From Bacteroidota bacterium (GTDB lineage: Bacteria > Bacteroidota > Bacteroidia > AKYH767-A > OLB10): DNA of 64,000 nucleotides. The position numbers were made by a program, and so were the translations under genes. The DNA lies in the NCBI GenBank assembly GCA_016713925.1, contig JADJOH010000008.1, positions 372,001 to 436,000 on the forward strand, read 5' to 3'. Every line of letters starts with the position of its first letter. Position 1 is the first letter of the stretch. Below the pieces are notes generated by a model that saw only the letters and a list, made by a program, of their open reading frames with translations, was not told the DNA's origin and did not search any database. Shown here in pieces: positions 1 to 8,233 of the stretch.

Positions 1-1264
1 ACATCAACACCACCATCTTTATAATGCTCCACCAGGCTTTTCCTTTTGAAAGACGAAGGGATTCCGGAATATCAAAGCGTTCCTTTACACCCATCATGCT
101 CTCCATAAAACGGGCATTGATACTGTAACCGGGAAGCATGGCCAGCATATGATACCATGTTCTGAGATTATAATATACCCTGCCCTTGATCAGGCCCAAT
201 GTATTCGCAAATACCCGTTCATTACTTTTAATGACGGAGGAAGACACACCCATATAGCTGCAAAATATTTTATAGGCCTCTTCATATGAACTGCTGATGA
301 ATGAAAAAGTGAGTGGCGTAGTTACACCGGGATAGGATTCTACGATGTTGCTATTGTCCCATAAGATGTATTCACCATTCGGAGTGTTCCTGGTGGTAGT
401 AGTGGTTACCGGACGTGTTTGTAATAAGTAAAGTGTGTTATTCTTATAGGCGAATTCAATATCCTGTGGATGCTGCAAGGCTGTATTTAAAAGATCTAAT
501 AATTTTCCGATTTCAACTACCTGTTGATCGGATAGCGTAGGTTTCAGTTGAAGTTCCTTTTCTACATCTTTTAAAAGGGTTCCATTGCCGGAATGTTGGT
601 CGAAGAGTACCTGTTGTTTTTTTTCAGCCAATTGAGCAATGACTTCCCCGTTTTTTAGAATAAAGTTATCGGAGTCCAATAGTCCGGAAACTAGCCCTTC
701 CCCTAAACCATAAACTGCACTGATTACTTTTTCATCATTTTTGCCATTGACCGGATTTATACCAAAAGCTACGCCGGCTACTTCCGAGTCGATCATCTCC
801 TGTACAATAACAGCCAACCCGAAATTATTATCCAGATGATTGGTTTTTCTATAGAGTAAAACCCGCTCAGAGAATGCTGAACACCAAACAGACTTTATTT
901 TTTCAGCAAGGTCAGCTCTTGTAACATATAAATGACTTTCAAATTGTCCGGCAAATGAAAAAGCTGCCCCATCTTCGTCAATGGCAGAGGATCGCACCGC
1001 ATAATATCCTTTAGAGGGGAATCCTTTAAGCAATTCCTCAATTTCTTCCTGACTGATGTGAATATCCCGGATAAATTTGCGAATAATTTCAGGATCGGAG
1101 TTGCGAATGCTTTCCGGAATAGAGTGGTGTAAAACTTCCTGAGGAATTACAATAAAGCGAGGCACATTTAACCCAAGTTCTTGCAAACGGAACAGATTAC
1201 CGGCTTTTCCACCAATATGGAATCGCTGAAGGTCTGACTTATTTTCAGATGAAAGAGAAATCAT
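1..1264 (-). CDS. PEP synthase / pyruvate phosphate dikinase-like protein, N-terminal part (cut by window edge)
   Basis: The frame is open from an ATG at 1264 to the left edge, so only about 421 residues of a longer protein are present. The N-terminus shows the nucleotide-binding signature GGKAGNLFRLQELGLNVP, followed by YYAVRSSAIDEDG and a closing LLQTRPVTT stretch near residue 310, as in the PPDK_N (PEP/pyruvate-binding) domain of PEP synthases and rifampin phosphotransferases. The swivelling phospho-histidine and PEP domains would lie beyond the window. Its start codon overlaps the stop of the prenyltransferase gene (ATGA), so it is probably translated with that gene and the HMG-CoA reductase. 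The family is clear. The substrate is not: this branch includes true PEP synthases and enzymes that phosphorylate small molecules, and an operon with isoprenoid genes leaves either possible. Confidence 0.85.
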   Translation of the reverse strand, partial: MISLSSENKSDLQRFHIGGKAGNLFRLQELGLNVPRFIVIPQEVLHHSIPESIRNSDPEIIRKFIRDIHISQEEIEELLKGFPSKGYYAVRSSAIDEDGAAFSFAGQFESHLYVTRADLAEKIKSVWCSAFSERVLLYRKTNHLDNNFGLAVIVQEMIDSEVAGVAFGINPVNGKNDEKVISAVYGLGEGLVSGLLDSDNFILKNGEVIAQLAEKKQQVLFDQHSGNGTLLKDVEKELQLKPTLSDQQVVEIGKLLDLLNTALQHPQDIEFAYKNNTLYLLQTRPVTTTTTRNTPNGEYILWDNSNIVESYPGVTTPLTFSFISSSYEEAYKIFCSYMGVSSSVIKSNERVFANTLGLIKGRVYYNLRTWYHMLAMLPGYSINARFMESMMGVKERFDIPESLRLSKGKAWWSIIKMVVLM

Positions 1265-2235
1265 GTACCGGAAAATAATTTAGACAACATAGGCGCCGCG
1301 CCCAGGGTCAGATACATGGCAATCGTCCAGATGCCGGAAGCTTTTTCAATCATTTTCGCAAAGCTTGCCGTTTTGTTTTTCAGGAAGAGCAAGGCCGGTG
1401 TTGCGCAAAATATGAAAACAATTCCCAGCACGATGAAGGCGGTGGTTCCAAATCCTGCATAGTTACAAGCGGCAATGCTTAAGAGCAAAGTGACCATTAG
1501 TGAAGTTAACCAAAGAAAAACACCACGATTCGTTCCAAGCATCGACGTATAGGTCAGTACACCTTCTGCTTCGTCTTCCGGTCGGCGTATTTTTCGTCCG
1601 GTTTCTATTACAATTCCGTTCATATAAGATACGGCAAAGAAAAACAATAATCCAACGGGTGCTTCTACACCTTCCAATAGCCAGTCAAGACCACTGGAAT
1701 AAATATCGATCAGCGGAATGATAAACATATGAGAGGTTACATACCAAAATTGGTGTTTCTTGAGCCAGCTGGCAGCAAAAAACTCCTTACCCATCAATGA
1801 GAGGTAGGCAATGATGATAAAATAGATCAACAACATCTTTGGCAGGAAAATGAAGTTGATCGTGATTTGTAATAGTATCAAAATAGCACCTACAATTCCC
1901 AGTTCTTTCAGAGACACTAATCCCCTGGGTACGGGTAGATTTTTACGGTACTTTGCATCATCTTCCGCGTCTTTGAATTCATCAAAAATCCTCACGAGCA
2001 GGAAGAGGCTAACGGTGGTGAATATACCAATCAGGAACGTCGGCCAGGGAATAAATCCAACAGCTCCCCTGCAGAGCCTGGAATAGGCCGTAGCGGAAAA
2101 GCTAAAGGCGCTCACCAATAGGCCATGTCCAAGCAATGGAAATCGTTCTTTCTGATAGATGTAAAATCGTCTACCGAATGAAGCCGTGTTTTCAGCATGT
2201 ACACTAAACTCATTCTGCATTTTATGGCCACTCAT
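1261..2235 (-). CDS. UbiA-family prenyltransferase
   Basis: A 324-residue integral membrane protein with about eight hydrophobic segments. The first aspartate-rich motif of UbiA prenyltransferases is present as FDEFKDAEDD (residues 84-93), followed by the LPVPRG turn. A second acidic loop, GRKIRRPEDEAEG, lies near residue 215. Such enzymes transfer a polyprenyl group to an acceptor in the membrane (quinone, heme, chlorophyll or lipid precursors). The start overlaps the stop of the HMG-CoA reductase by 4 nt, and its stop overlaps the start of the PEP-synthase-like gene, so the three form one operon. Linkage to HMG-CoA reductase suggests a role in isoprenoid-derived lipid or pigment synthesis, but the acceptor cannot be read from the sequence. 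Confidence 0.8.
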   Translation of the reverse strand: MSGHKMQNEFSVHAENTASFGRRFYIYQKERFPLLGHGLLVSAFSFSATAYSRLCRGAVGFIPWPTFLIGIFTTVSLFLLVRIFDEFKDAEDDAKYRKNLPVPRGLVSLKELGIVGAILILLQITINFIFLPKMLLIYFIIIAYLSLMGKEFFAASWLKKHQFWYVTSHMFIIPLIDIYSSGLDWLLEGVEAPVGLLFFFAVSYMNGIVIETGRKIRRPEDEAEGVLTYTSMLGTNRGVFLWLTSLMVTLLLSIAACNYAGFGTTAFIVLGIVFIFCATPALLFLKNKTASFAKMIEKASGIWTIAMYLTLGAAPMLSKLFSGT

Positions 2236-3509
2236 TTCTTTCTTCCGAATTTTTTATGAGCGGAAGTAAAATGACCGGCGGATAAAGCTGCTGCAATTGA
2301 CAATTCACCTGCGAGAATCAATGCCCCGCAAATCTCCGCATATTTTCGGGCATTGCCCACACCATAACAATCCATGAGCTCCAGACATTCTTTTTGAGTA
2401 GGCAGTCCGGTTCCGCCACCCACAGTACCTACAATTAAATTTGGAAGGGTTACACTCGCATATAGATCTCCTGCAGCGGTGACTTCCATTCTGGTGATAC
2501 CTATTGAAGCTTCAGAAACACAGGCTACATCTTGACCGGTAGCAAGAAATAAAGCGGCCAATCCATTCGCATAATGTCCCTGTGCACCGATAGCACCACT
2601 TTGAATAATGCCCAGTGTGGAGGAGATCCAATAAGCTGACATGGCCTGTGGCGAGGTCTTCAATACTTCAGTTACAATTTTTTCTGAAAGCGTAATCTCT
2701 GCGGTTACTTTTTTTCCTCTAACGTTACTGAATGACCGCGAAGTCGCTTTCTTATCGCCGGAATAATTGCTTTCAATAAACCAGAATACAGGCTGAACAG
2801 GGCTATTCTCAATGATATACTGGCAGATCGCATCGGTACACATCGTCACCATGTTCTGTCCGGAAGCATCACCGGTATGGTATTCAAAGGTGAGAATAAG
2901 TTGATTGCCTTCGATATTCGACTGCATGTCTGTCAATGACGCATACCTGCTGGTACTTCCAACGATTTTTTTGAATTCCTCCATTTGTGGCAAGAGCCAG
3001 ATGAGAAACTGCCCGAGTTCAGCGATATTTTTAAACTTAAACAAAGGGCTTCGCTGTACACCTTCCACCAGACAAATAGAAGTAGCCCCTCCCGCAAGGA
3101 AGCAAGCTTTCGCCCCGCGGTGATAAGAAGCAACAAGAGCTCCCTCGCTCGTAGCAAGAGGAACATAGTAATCCCCATCTGCCGCTGAACCAATCACCCG
3201 CAATGGACCAATTACTCCGGTAGGTACCATCGACATGCCAATATAATTTTCAATATTGCCATTCAATTGTTCCAAAGAAGAAAATTGATTTTTGCCGCTG
3301 AGGTAAGTGATTGCTTTCCCTGTTTTATTACGGAGAAATTCATGACGGCTTTGAATACCTTCTGCTGAAGCAGACAATTCAACAGGCAAGGATTGGACAG
3401 TTAATTCCTGATCCGCCTTATGTTGAATTTCTTCAATCAATGTAGCCGGATTTCGCAAGGCTATGATGGCCTTTAATGCTGCGGTTGTTTTATCGGTAGA
3501 AGATGACAT
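2232..3509 (-). CDS. Class I-type hydroxymethylglutaryl-CoA reductase
   Basis: A 425-residue enzyme expected to reduce HMG-CoA to mevalonate with NADPH. Family motifs appear in order: SMVPTGVIGPL (near 93), the catalytic-glutamate segment ATSEGALVASYHRGAKA (near 120), the cofactor segment TGDASGQNMVT (near 215, where many class I enzymes have DAMGMNM), GTVGGGTGLPTQ (near 365) and the C-terminal histidine segment AGHFTSAHKK. There are no N-terminal membrane segments, so it is the soluble catalytic domain. It is the first gene of a three-gene operon with the prenyltransferase and PEP-synthase-like protein. It implies a mevalonate route, which many Bacteroidota use. The changed cofactor segment appears characteristic of a bacterial subgroup; I infer it is active because the other catalytic residues are kept. 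Confidence 0.9.
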   Translation of the reverse strand: MSSSTDKTTAALKAIIALRNPATLIEEIQHKADQELTVQSLPVELSASAEGIQSRHEFLRNKTGKAITYLSGKNQFSSLEQLNGNIENYIGMSMVPTGVIGPLRVIGSAADGDYYVPLATSEGALVASYHRGAKACFLAGGATSICLVEGVQRSPLFKFKNIAELGQFLIWLLPQMEEFKKIVGSTSRYASLTDMQSNIEGNQLILTFEYHTGDASGQNMVTMCTDAICQYIIENSPVQPVFWFIESNYSGDKKATSRSFSNVRGKKVTAEITLSEKIVTEVLKTSPQAMSAYWISSTLGIIQSGAIGAQGHYANGLAALFLATGQDVACVSEASIGITRMEVTAAGDLYASVTLPNLIVGTVGGGTGLPTQKECLELMDCYGVGNARKYAEICGALILAGELSIAAALSAGHFTSAHKKFGRKK

Positions 3510-3927
3510 AAAATTAATTTGGTTGAAATGAATGGATTTTTATTAACTTTCGGATATGAATTGTCCGGTAAGAAAGAACGGAAAGGGACGAATGTTTTGA
3601 CAATAACGCTTAATTCATCAGTAAATTTATGTAAATTTGATGAAAGCCGGAATTCAACGATCAATAGCATTGATTATCCATCACTAATATTTTGGAGAAT
3701 CCTGTAAAGTATTTATTTTGTTAATGTCCAACTTTCTTTAGGGCCATTTAGTAGACGGATATAAATAGAAGAATATTAGCACCTAACAGAAAGGTTTTAT
3801 GGTAAATTGCGCGATGTTATCCGATTTTAATGATGAATTTAATAGTTTGTATACTTTAGCAGTAATGAAATTTGGAGCAACTGAAGGAACTCATTCCAGT
3901 TTAAAGTACATTTAAATGAAATAACTT
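3510..3927. other. Intergenic region between divergent genes
   Basis: This 418-base AT-rich gap separates the divergent HMG-CoA reductase operon and the lipoprotein gene and should contain both promoters. I found no exact TAnnTTTG box with a correctly spaced upstream TTG, no RNA gene and no convincing hairpin. Short ORFs here show no protein-like composition. Confidence 0.5.
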
Positions 3928-4527
3928 ATGAAAAGGCGTACATTTAATCAAGTTCTATGTATTTTTTCCGGCTTCTTTATCCTCTCCATTTTTTCCTGTG
4001 AAGATGACACCCCGCCCTATTATCAAGTGGATGAGTCCATTTATGTGAAAGTAATAGAATTCCATACGGGTAATCCCATTCCCGATGCTAAAGTGGTGGT
4101 GAAAGGGTATTGGGGAGGAGGTTTTGGAACAGCGCCCTATGAAGCGAGGATTGATTCTTTTTACACGGATTCATCGGGTTACTGTACTTTTCTTAGAAAG
4201 AAATATATTGAACTTATGGCATCTACCTATACATCAATAGGTGTTTGTTGTAATGTGCCGAATATGCCTTACAAAGAATCCTGCAGTAGTTTAGGCGTGA
4301 CTGGTTTACCCGGTATTGAAGTCACGCTACAACCCACCGGATGGCTTTGTCTTTATATCAATGATGTGTTGCCACTCCACCCTGAGTTTACACCTATTTC
4401 TCTTTCAGTAAAAGCATTTGCAACCCATTGGCCGTATTTAATTTTCCGGATAATTATGATCCGGAAATCGGTTCTGTTATGCCGCTGGATGGATATAAAT
4501 TATCAGAAAGGAAGGCAACATTTTTAA
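3928..4527 (+). CDS. Lipoprotein with a carboxypeptidase-regulatory-like fold, 3' end frameshifted
   Basis: The N-terminus is a lipoprotein signal (hydrophobic stretch then SIFSC near residue 24, followed by EDD), so the mature protein would be anchored to a membrane facing the periplasm or surface. The segment VKVIEFHTGNPIPDAKVVV followed by DSSGYCTF resembles the beta-sandwich domains (carboxypeptidase regulatory-like) of many Bacteroidota surface lipoproteins. From about residue 166 the translation becomes basic and unlike the rest, while a neighbouring frame starting near 4428 continues with acidic, protein-like sequence to 4622. The last part of this ORF is therefore probably out of frame because of a one-base deletion near 4420-4428. 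Function unknown. Confidence 0.6.
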   Translation: MKRRTFNQVLCIFSGFFILSIFSCEDDTPPYYQVDESIYVKVIEFHTGNPIPDAKVVVKGYWGGGFGTAPYEARIDSFYTDSSGYCTFLRKKYIELMASTYTSIGVCCNVPNMPYKESCSSLGVTGLPGIEVTLQPTGWLCLYINDVLPLHPEFTPISLSVKAFATHWPYLIFRIIMIRKSVLLCRWMDINYQKGRQHF

Positions 4528-4622
4528 CTGAAAACGATGGCATCACGGGAAATGACATTGATTCCCTTATTTCCGGGATTGTCAACGGATTGGATACGGT
4601 GGATGTGAATATAAATTTTTGA
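4428..4622 (+). pseudogene. Out-of-frame 3' continuation of the lipoprotein gene
   Basis: This frame reads LAVFNFPDNYDPEIGS and continues for about 64 residues to a stop at 4622. Its composition matches the upstream lipoprotein, and it starts exactly where the upstream frame stops making sense. There is no plausible independent start (the ORF begins at a TTG inside the overlap). Restoring one base near the CCC run at 4424-4426 would give one lipoprotein of about 230 residues. Either a true frameshift or an assembly error explains it. Confidence 0.55.
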
Positions 4623-4725
4623 GTATTTATGACATATGAGCTTAGGTTTAATGGAATTTCACTCCATTAGAAGTAGTATGACTTTTACACCGGAATAAGT
4701 TTAGCTTTTTCAAGACTTAGATTAA

Positions 4726-7700
4726 TTAATCAGTAAAATCATAATTTAATACAGGGGAATCAAACAGGATAGGTAGCTTTGACCAGGTTGCAATGGTGTT
4801 CCTGTTAATTACTTCAATATAATACAATTGATTGTTTACTGCAGCGGGAAAGTTAAACACACCATTTCCATTGATATCGATGATGGATGATGTAGAATGA
4901 ATGGGGCTGAAAGGTGCTATGGGTTCACGTAAAACAACGGTGATACTGTCACATATATTGGGTAGAGTAAATGGGTCAAGAACTGCGGACATTACTCCAT
5001 TTCCCAAATAATAACCTTCAATATAGATTTTTAAGTGTAATGTTATACTTGTAAATTCATCCGTATTTCCATTGCAATTATCATCAATTCCATTGTTGAT
5101 TTCAGAAGCGAGTGGATTAACACCCGGATTGGTATCATCACAATCGGTGGAGTCTGTTACATAACCTATAGGTGCTGTACAGGCAAATGTGCTTAAAGCC
5201 GGATTTCCGAAATTGTCCCCATCATTATCCGCAAAATAAATATTAGGAATATCCGCAGTTACTTGCATAGTATCCGTTGTTTGACAACCTTGTGGTATGG
5301 AGGTGATAGTTAAAATATATGTTCCATCAATCAGATTATTGAAGAATGTGGTCACTCCTGAAGTGTTATAAATGCTGTACAATAAATTCCCTGCACTATC
5401 CGATAAATTAGCAAGATGACCATTGCAGCTATTCGTTATTGAAGTGGAAGCTAAGATGGAAACCCCGCAACCACTAACAATGTTGTAAGTTGTTTGAATC
5501 GAACAACTCGGAGCAATATAGACAGAATCCCAAATATCGCAGGAGATGTATTGGCCATAGTAATTGGTATAACCTGCAGTTGCATTGAAGAAATACCATC
5601 CGGGAGGCAGTCCGGGATAATTGAATTCTTTATCAGGGTAATTGGCTAAGTACAGATAGGTGTAATAATTCTGCTTGTTGAATTGATAGATGCTAACTGT
5701 AGAAAAATTAGTGCAGTTTGTCGTCGTATCTCGGATAGTAAAACTTCCATCGTAACAGCCATATCCGCTTGCCGATGTAGCAGAGATGGTCCAGGGACTT
5801 ACACAAGGAGCGTCGGCGATGGTGAAAGGGATAATTTCTTCGCAGAAAGTATCGTAGAAAGGAGATGTTCGGATGCGTAATAGATAGTTTCCGGGAGGAA
5901 TGGTATTCCAGCTAAGTTCAACGCCGCTTGCTGCAGCTTGCTGGGCAAAGATAGTGGAGCTGTCAGTGGTACTTAAAATATCGGCTGAGTACCCATAACA
6001 GGCATTGGTAGTGGCGGTGACTTTTATCTCACCATTGAAGCAACCGGCCACGCTGGCAGGTGAAGTAGAATAGGTGGCTGTGAGGATGCAAGCAGGTTCA
6101 ATGTAAATGGAATCCCATATATCGCAGGAGATGTATTGGCCATAGTAATTGGTATAACCTGCAGTTGCATTGAAGAAATACCATCCGGGAGGCAGTCCGG
6201 GATAATTGAATTCTTTATCAGGGTAATTGGCTAAGTACAGATAGGTGTAATAATTCTGCTTGTTGAATTGATAGATGCTAACTGTAGAAAAATTAGTGCA
6301 GTTTGTCGTCGTATCTCGGATAGTAAAACTTCCATCGTAACAGCCATATCCGCTTGCCGATGTAGCAGAGATGGTCCAGGGACTTACACAAGGAGCGTCG
6401 GCGATGGTGATGGGAATAATCTCTTCACATAGGGTGTCATAAAAAGGATTGGTTCGGATGCGTACTAAATAATTTCCGGGCGGAACAGTGTTCCAGTTAA
6501 TGGCGACTCCACTTGCTGCAGTTTGTTGTGCAAAGATGGTAGAGCTATCTGTTGTGCTTAAAATATCGGCCGTATATCCGGAACAGGCATTGGTGGTAGC
6601 GGTCACATTAATTTCTCCGTTCGGACAACCGGTAACACTTGCAGGTGAAGTAAAATAGGAGGTAGTGAGTATGCAGGAAGGTTCAATATAAATAGAATCC
6701 CAAATATCGCAGGAGATGTATTGGCCATAGTAATTGGTATAACCAGCAGTTGCATTGAAGAAATACCAACCGGGTGGCCATCCGGGATAATTGAATTCTT
6801 TGTCGATGTAATTGAATAAGTACAGATAGGTATAATAATTTTGCTTAGTAAATTGATAGATGCTCACTGGAGAGAAATTGGTGCAATTCGTTGTAGTATC
6901 TCGGATGGTAAAACTTCCATCGTTACAGCCATATCCGCTTGCTGATGTAGCAGAGATGGTCCAGGGGCTTACACAGGGAGCATCGGCGATGGTGATTGCA
7001 TTCCATCTGGTACAGGAACTGAGCGCATATGGATAATCTGTTGTTTTTATTAAATAATTTCCGGGAGGTAAAAACAAGAAAGAACAAGTATCACCGGAAA
7101 CAGAAATGCATGAGGTTACCGTGACACTATCAGTGGTCATCAATGTGGACTGATAACCCTGGCAATTGTTTGTAATGGCACTGATTTTTATTTCGCCATT
7201 ATTACAGCCAGCTATAAGAGGGTTATTAACAGAAGTACTAACATCCATTTGGCAATTATTTTGTCCAACGATGATCGAAGTTGTTGCTTGACAACCTCCG
7301 GGGTTGGAATAAGCCGTAATCAAATACGTTCCATTTTGAAGGCCACCCAGTGTAGGGTTTGATGAGTCTACATAGCCACTGAATGTCTGAGGGCCGAATT
7401 CATCATTTAAGCGTTCGATAAATGCATACCAACCATTACAGGCATTGGTGGAGGCGGACACTGTTATTGATCCAGGGGAACAGCCAAGACCAAAGCCGGA
7501 TGCATCTGTTTTGGTTGCACTTACAGATATGTTACATATAGGCGCACTACCTGTAGTTACCTGCGTAGTCTGTTGTATTTGATAAGAGGAGGTGTTGCAA
7601 TCGAGACAGTATTGAATGCAGTTGTTGTTAATATCCCAGTCACAGCAATATTGAAAGGGGCTCGAGGAATAACAAGTAGAATACAATGTAGCGCAATAGG

Positions 7701-7953
7701 TAGTATTGAAATCCGCTGAAAAAGTAAAGTTATTGGTATACCATGGCCACCAACCCCCATTGCAATCATAGGCATATTCAAAAGCAGCCTGAAAAGTTAC
7801 CTGATAATTTTCTCCATAACATTGAGGTACATAACTGATGAAATAACCGCCGCTGAGTGGATTGCAACCGGAAGGACATTGAGCGTTGGAGGCAGCAGGC
7901 ATTAGAATTAAGGCAGTAAGCGAAACAAAGAGTAGGGTGCATTTCATGTTCAT
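4726..7953 (-). CDS. Large secreted cysteine-rich repeat protein with MopE-like motif
   Basis: A 1075-residue protein with a signal peptide ending near SNAQ (residue 24). The middle holds three copies of a 195-residue unit that starts near CVSPWTISATSASGYGC and includes YGQYISCDIWDSIYI. An earlier, more divergent set of related units covers roughly residues 130-330. Near residue 910 there is an Asp/Asn/Cys-rich stretch, FADNDGDNFGNP to GIDDNCNGNTDE, matching the MopE-type putative metal-binding motif. The C-terminal 100 residues (LKIYIEGYYLGNG to the end) form a module shared with the 2726-residue protein at 52.3-60.4 kb. No standard T9SS sorting domain is recognisable. Probably a surface or extracellular structural or adhesive protein; its partner is unknown. 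Confidence 0.75.
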   Translation of the reverse strand: MNMKCTLLFVSLTALILMPAASNAQCPSGCNPLSGGYFISYVPQCYGENYQVTFQAAFEYAYDCNGGWWPWYTNNFTFSADFNTTYCATLYSTCYSSSPFQYCCDWDINNNCIQYCLDCNTSSYQIQQTTQVTTGSAPICNISVSATKTDASGFGLGCSPGSITVSASTNACNGWYAFIERLNDEFGPQTFSGYVDSSNPTLGGLQNGTYLITAYSNPGGCQATTSIIVGQNNCQMDVSTSVNNPLIAGCNNGEIKISAITNNCQGYQSTLMTTDSVTVTSCISVSGDTCSFLFLPPGNYLIKTTDYPYALSSCTRWNAITIADAPCVSPWTISATSASGYGCNDGSFTIRDTTTNCTNFSPVSIYQFTKQNYYTYLYLFNYIDKEFNYPGWPPGWYFFNATAGYTNYYGQYISCDIWDSIYIEPSCILTTSYFTSPASVTGCPNGEINVTATTNACSGYTADILSTTDSSTIFAQQTAASGVAINWNTVPPGNYLVRIRTNPFYDTLCEEIIPITIADAPCVSPWTISATSASGYGCYDGSFTIRDTTTNCTNFSTVSIYQFNKQNYYTYLYLANYPDKEFNYPGLPPGWYFFNATAGYTNYYGQYISCDIWDSIYIEPACILTATYSTSPASVAGCFNGEIKVTATTNACYGYSADILSTTDSSTIFAQQAAASGVELSWNTIPPGNYLLRIRTSPFYDTFCEEIIPFTIADAPCVSPWTISATSASGYGCYDGSFTIRDTTTNCTNFSTVSIYQFNKQNYYTYLYLANYPDKEFNYPGLPPGWYFFNATAGYTNYYGQYISCDIWDSVYIAPSCSIQTTYNIVSGCGVSILASTSITNSCNGHLANLSDSAGNLLYSIYNTSGVTTFFNNLIDGTYILTITSIPQGCQTTDTMQVTADIPNIYFADNDGDNFGNPALSTFACTAPIGYVTDSTDCDDTNPGVNPLASEINNGIDDNCNGNTDEFTSITLHLKIYIEGYYLGNGVMSAVLDPFTLPNICDSITVVLREPIAPFSPIHSTSSIIDINGNGVFNFPAAVNNQLYYIEVINRNTIATWSKLPILFDSPVLNYDFTD
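5529..6996 (-). repeat. Three 585-bp tandem repeats inside the 1075-residue protein gene
   Basis: The same roughly 293-bp core begins near 5529, 6114 and 6699, a constant 585-bp period (195 codons). The copies at 5529-5821 and 6114-6406 look almost identical at DNA level; the copy at 6699-6991 has scattered substitutions. The intervening halves are also homologous but less similar. This indicates recent in-frame duplication or gene conversion within the gene. Confidence 0.9.
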
Positions 7954-8002
7954 AATGATAGGATAATTAAAATAGTGTAAACTATTTTTCTGATTCAGAT
8001 TC

Positions 8003-8033
8003 GAAAGTTATAGGTTAAAATTTAACAATCAAA
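8003..8033 (-). promoter_or_regulatory. Candidate Bacteroidota-type promoter for the 1075-residue protein gene
   Basis: On the minus strand, TTTG (8030-8033) lies 19 nt upstream of TAACTTTC (8003-8010). This matches the TTTG-N19-TAnnTTTG consensus except for the final base. The implied transcript would start about 40 nt before the start codon at 7953. It is a motif match only. Confidence 0.4.
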
Positions 8034-8233
8034 GGAAAGATATCAGAAATAGTAAGTAGCCACTATTCATTGGTTTTTTATTTTGTTTTATAACGAAATA
8101 CTCTTGATTACTATAGCAATGTATGAAGACCCGATTTTTAGTTTATTTATTTTGGCGATAGAGTAAGAATGGAATGACCATACTTACCATTTATTTTGCA
8201 AGAAAGAGCGTGTTGATTTTTGATCAGGTGATT

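Noticed and set aside
5529..6996. Regularly spaced repeats as a CRISPR array or transposon
   Set aside because: The units are 585 bp, in frame, and encode domains of one secreted protein.
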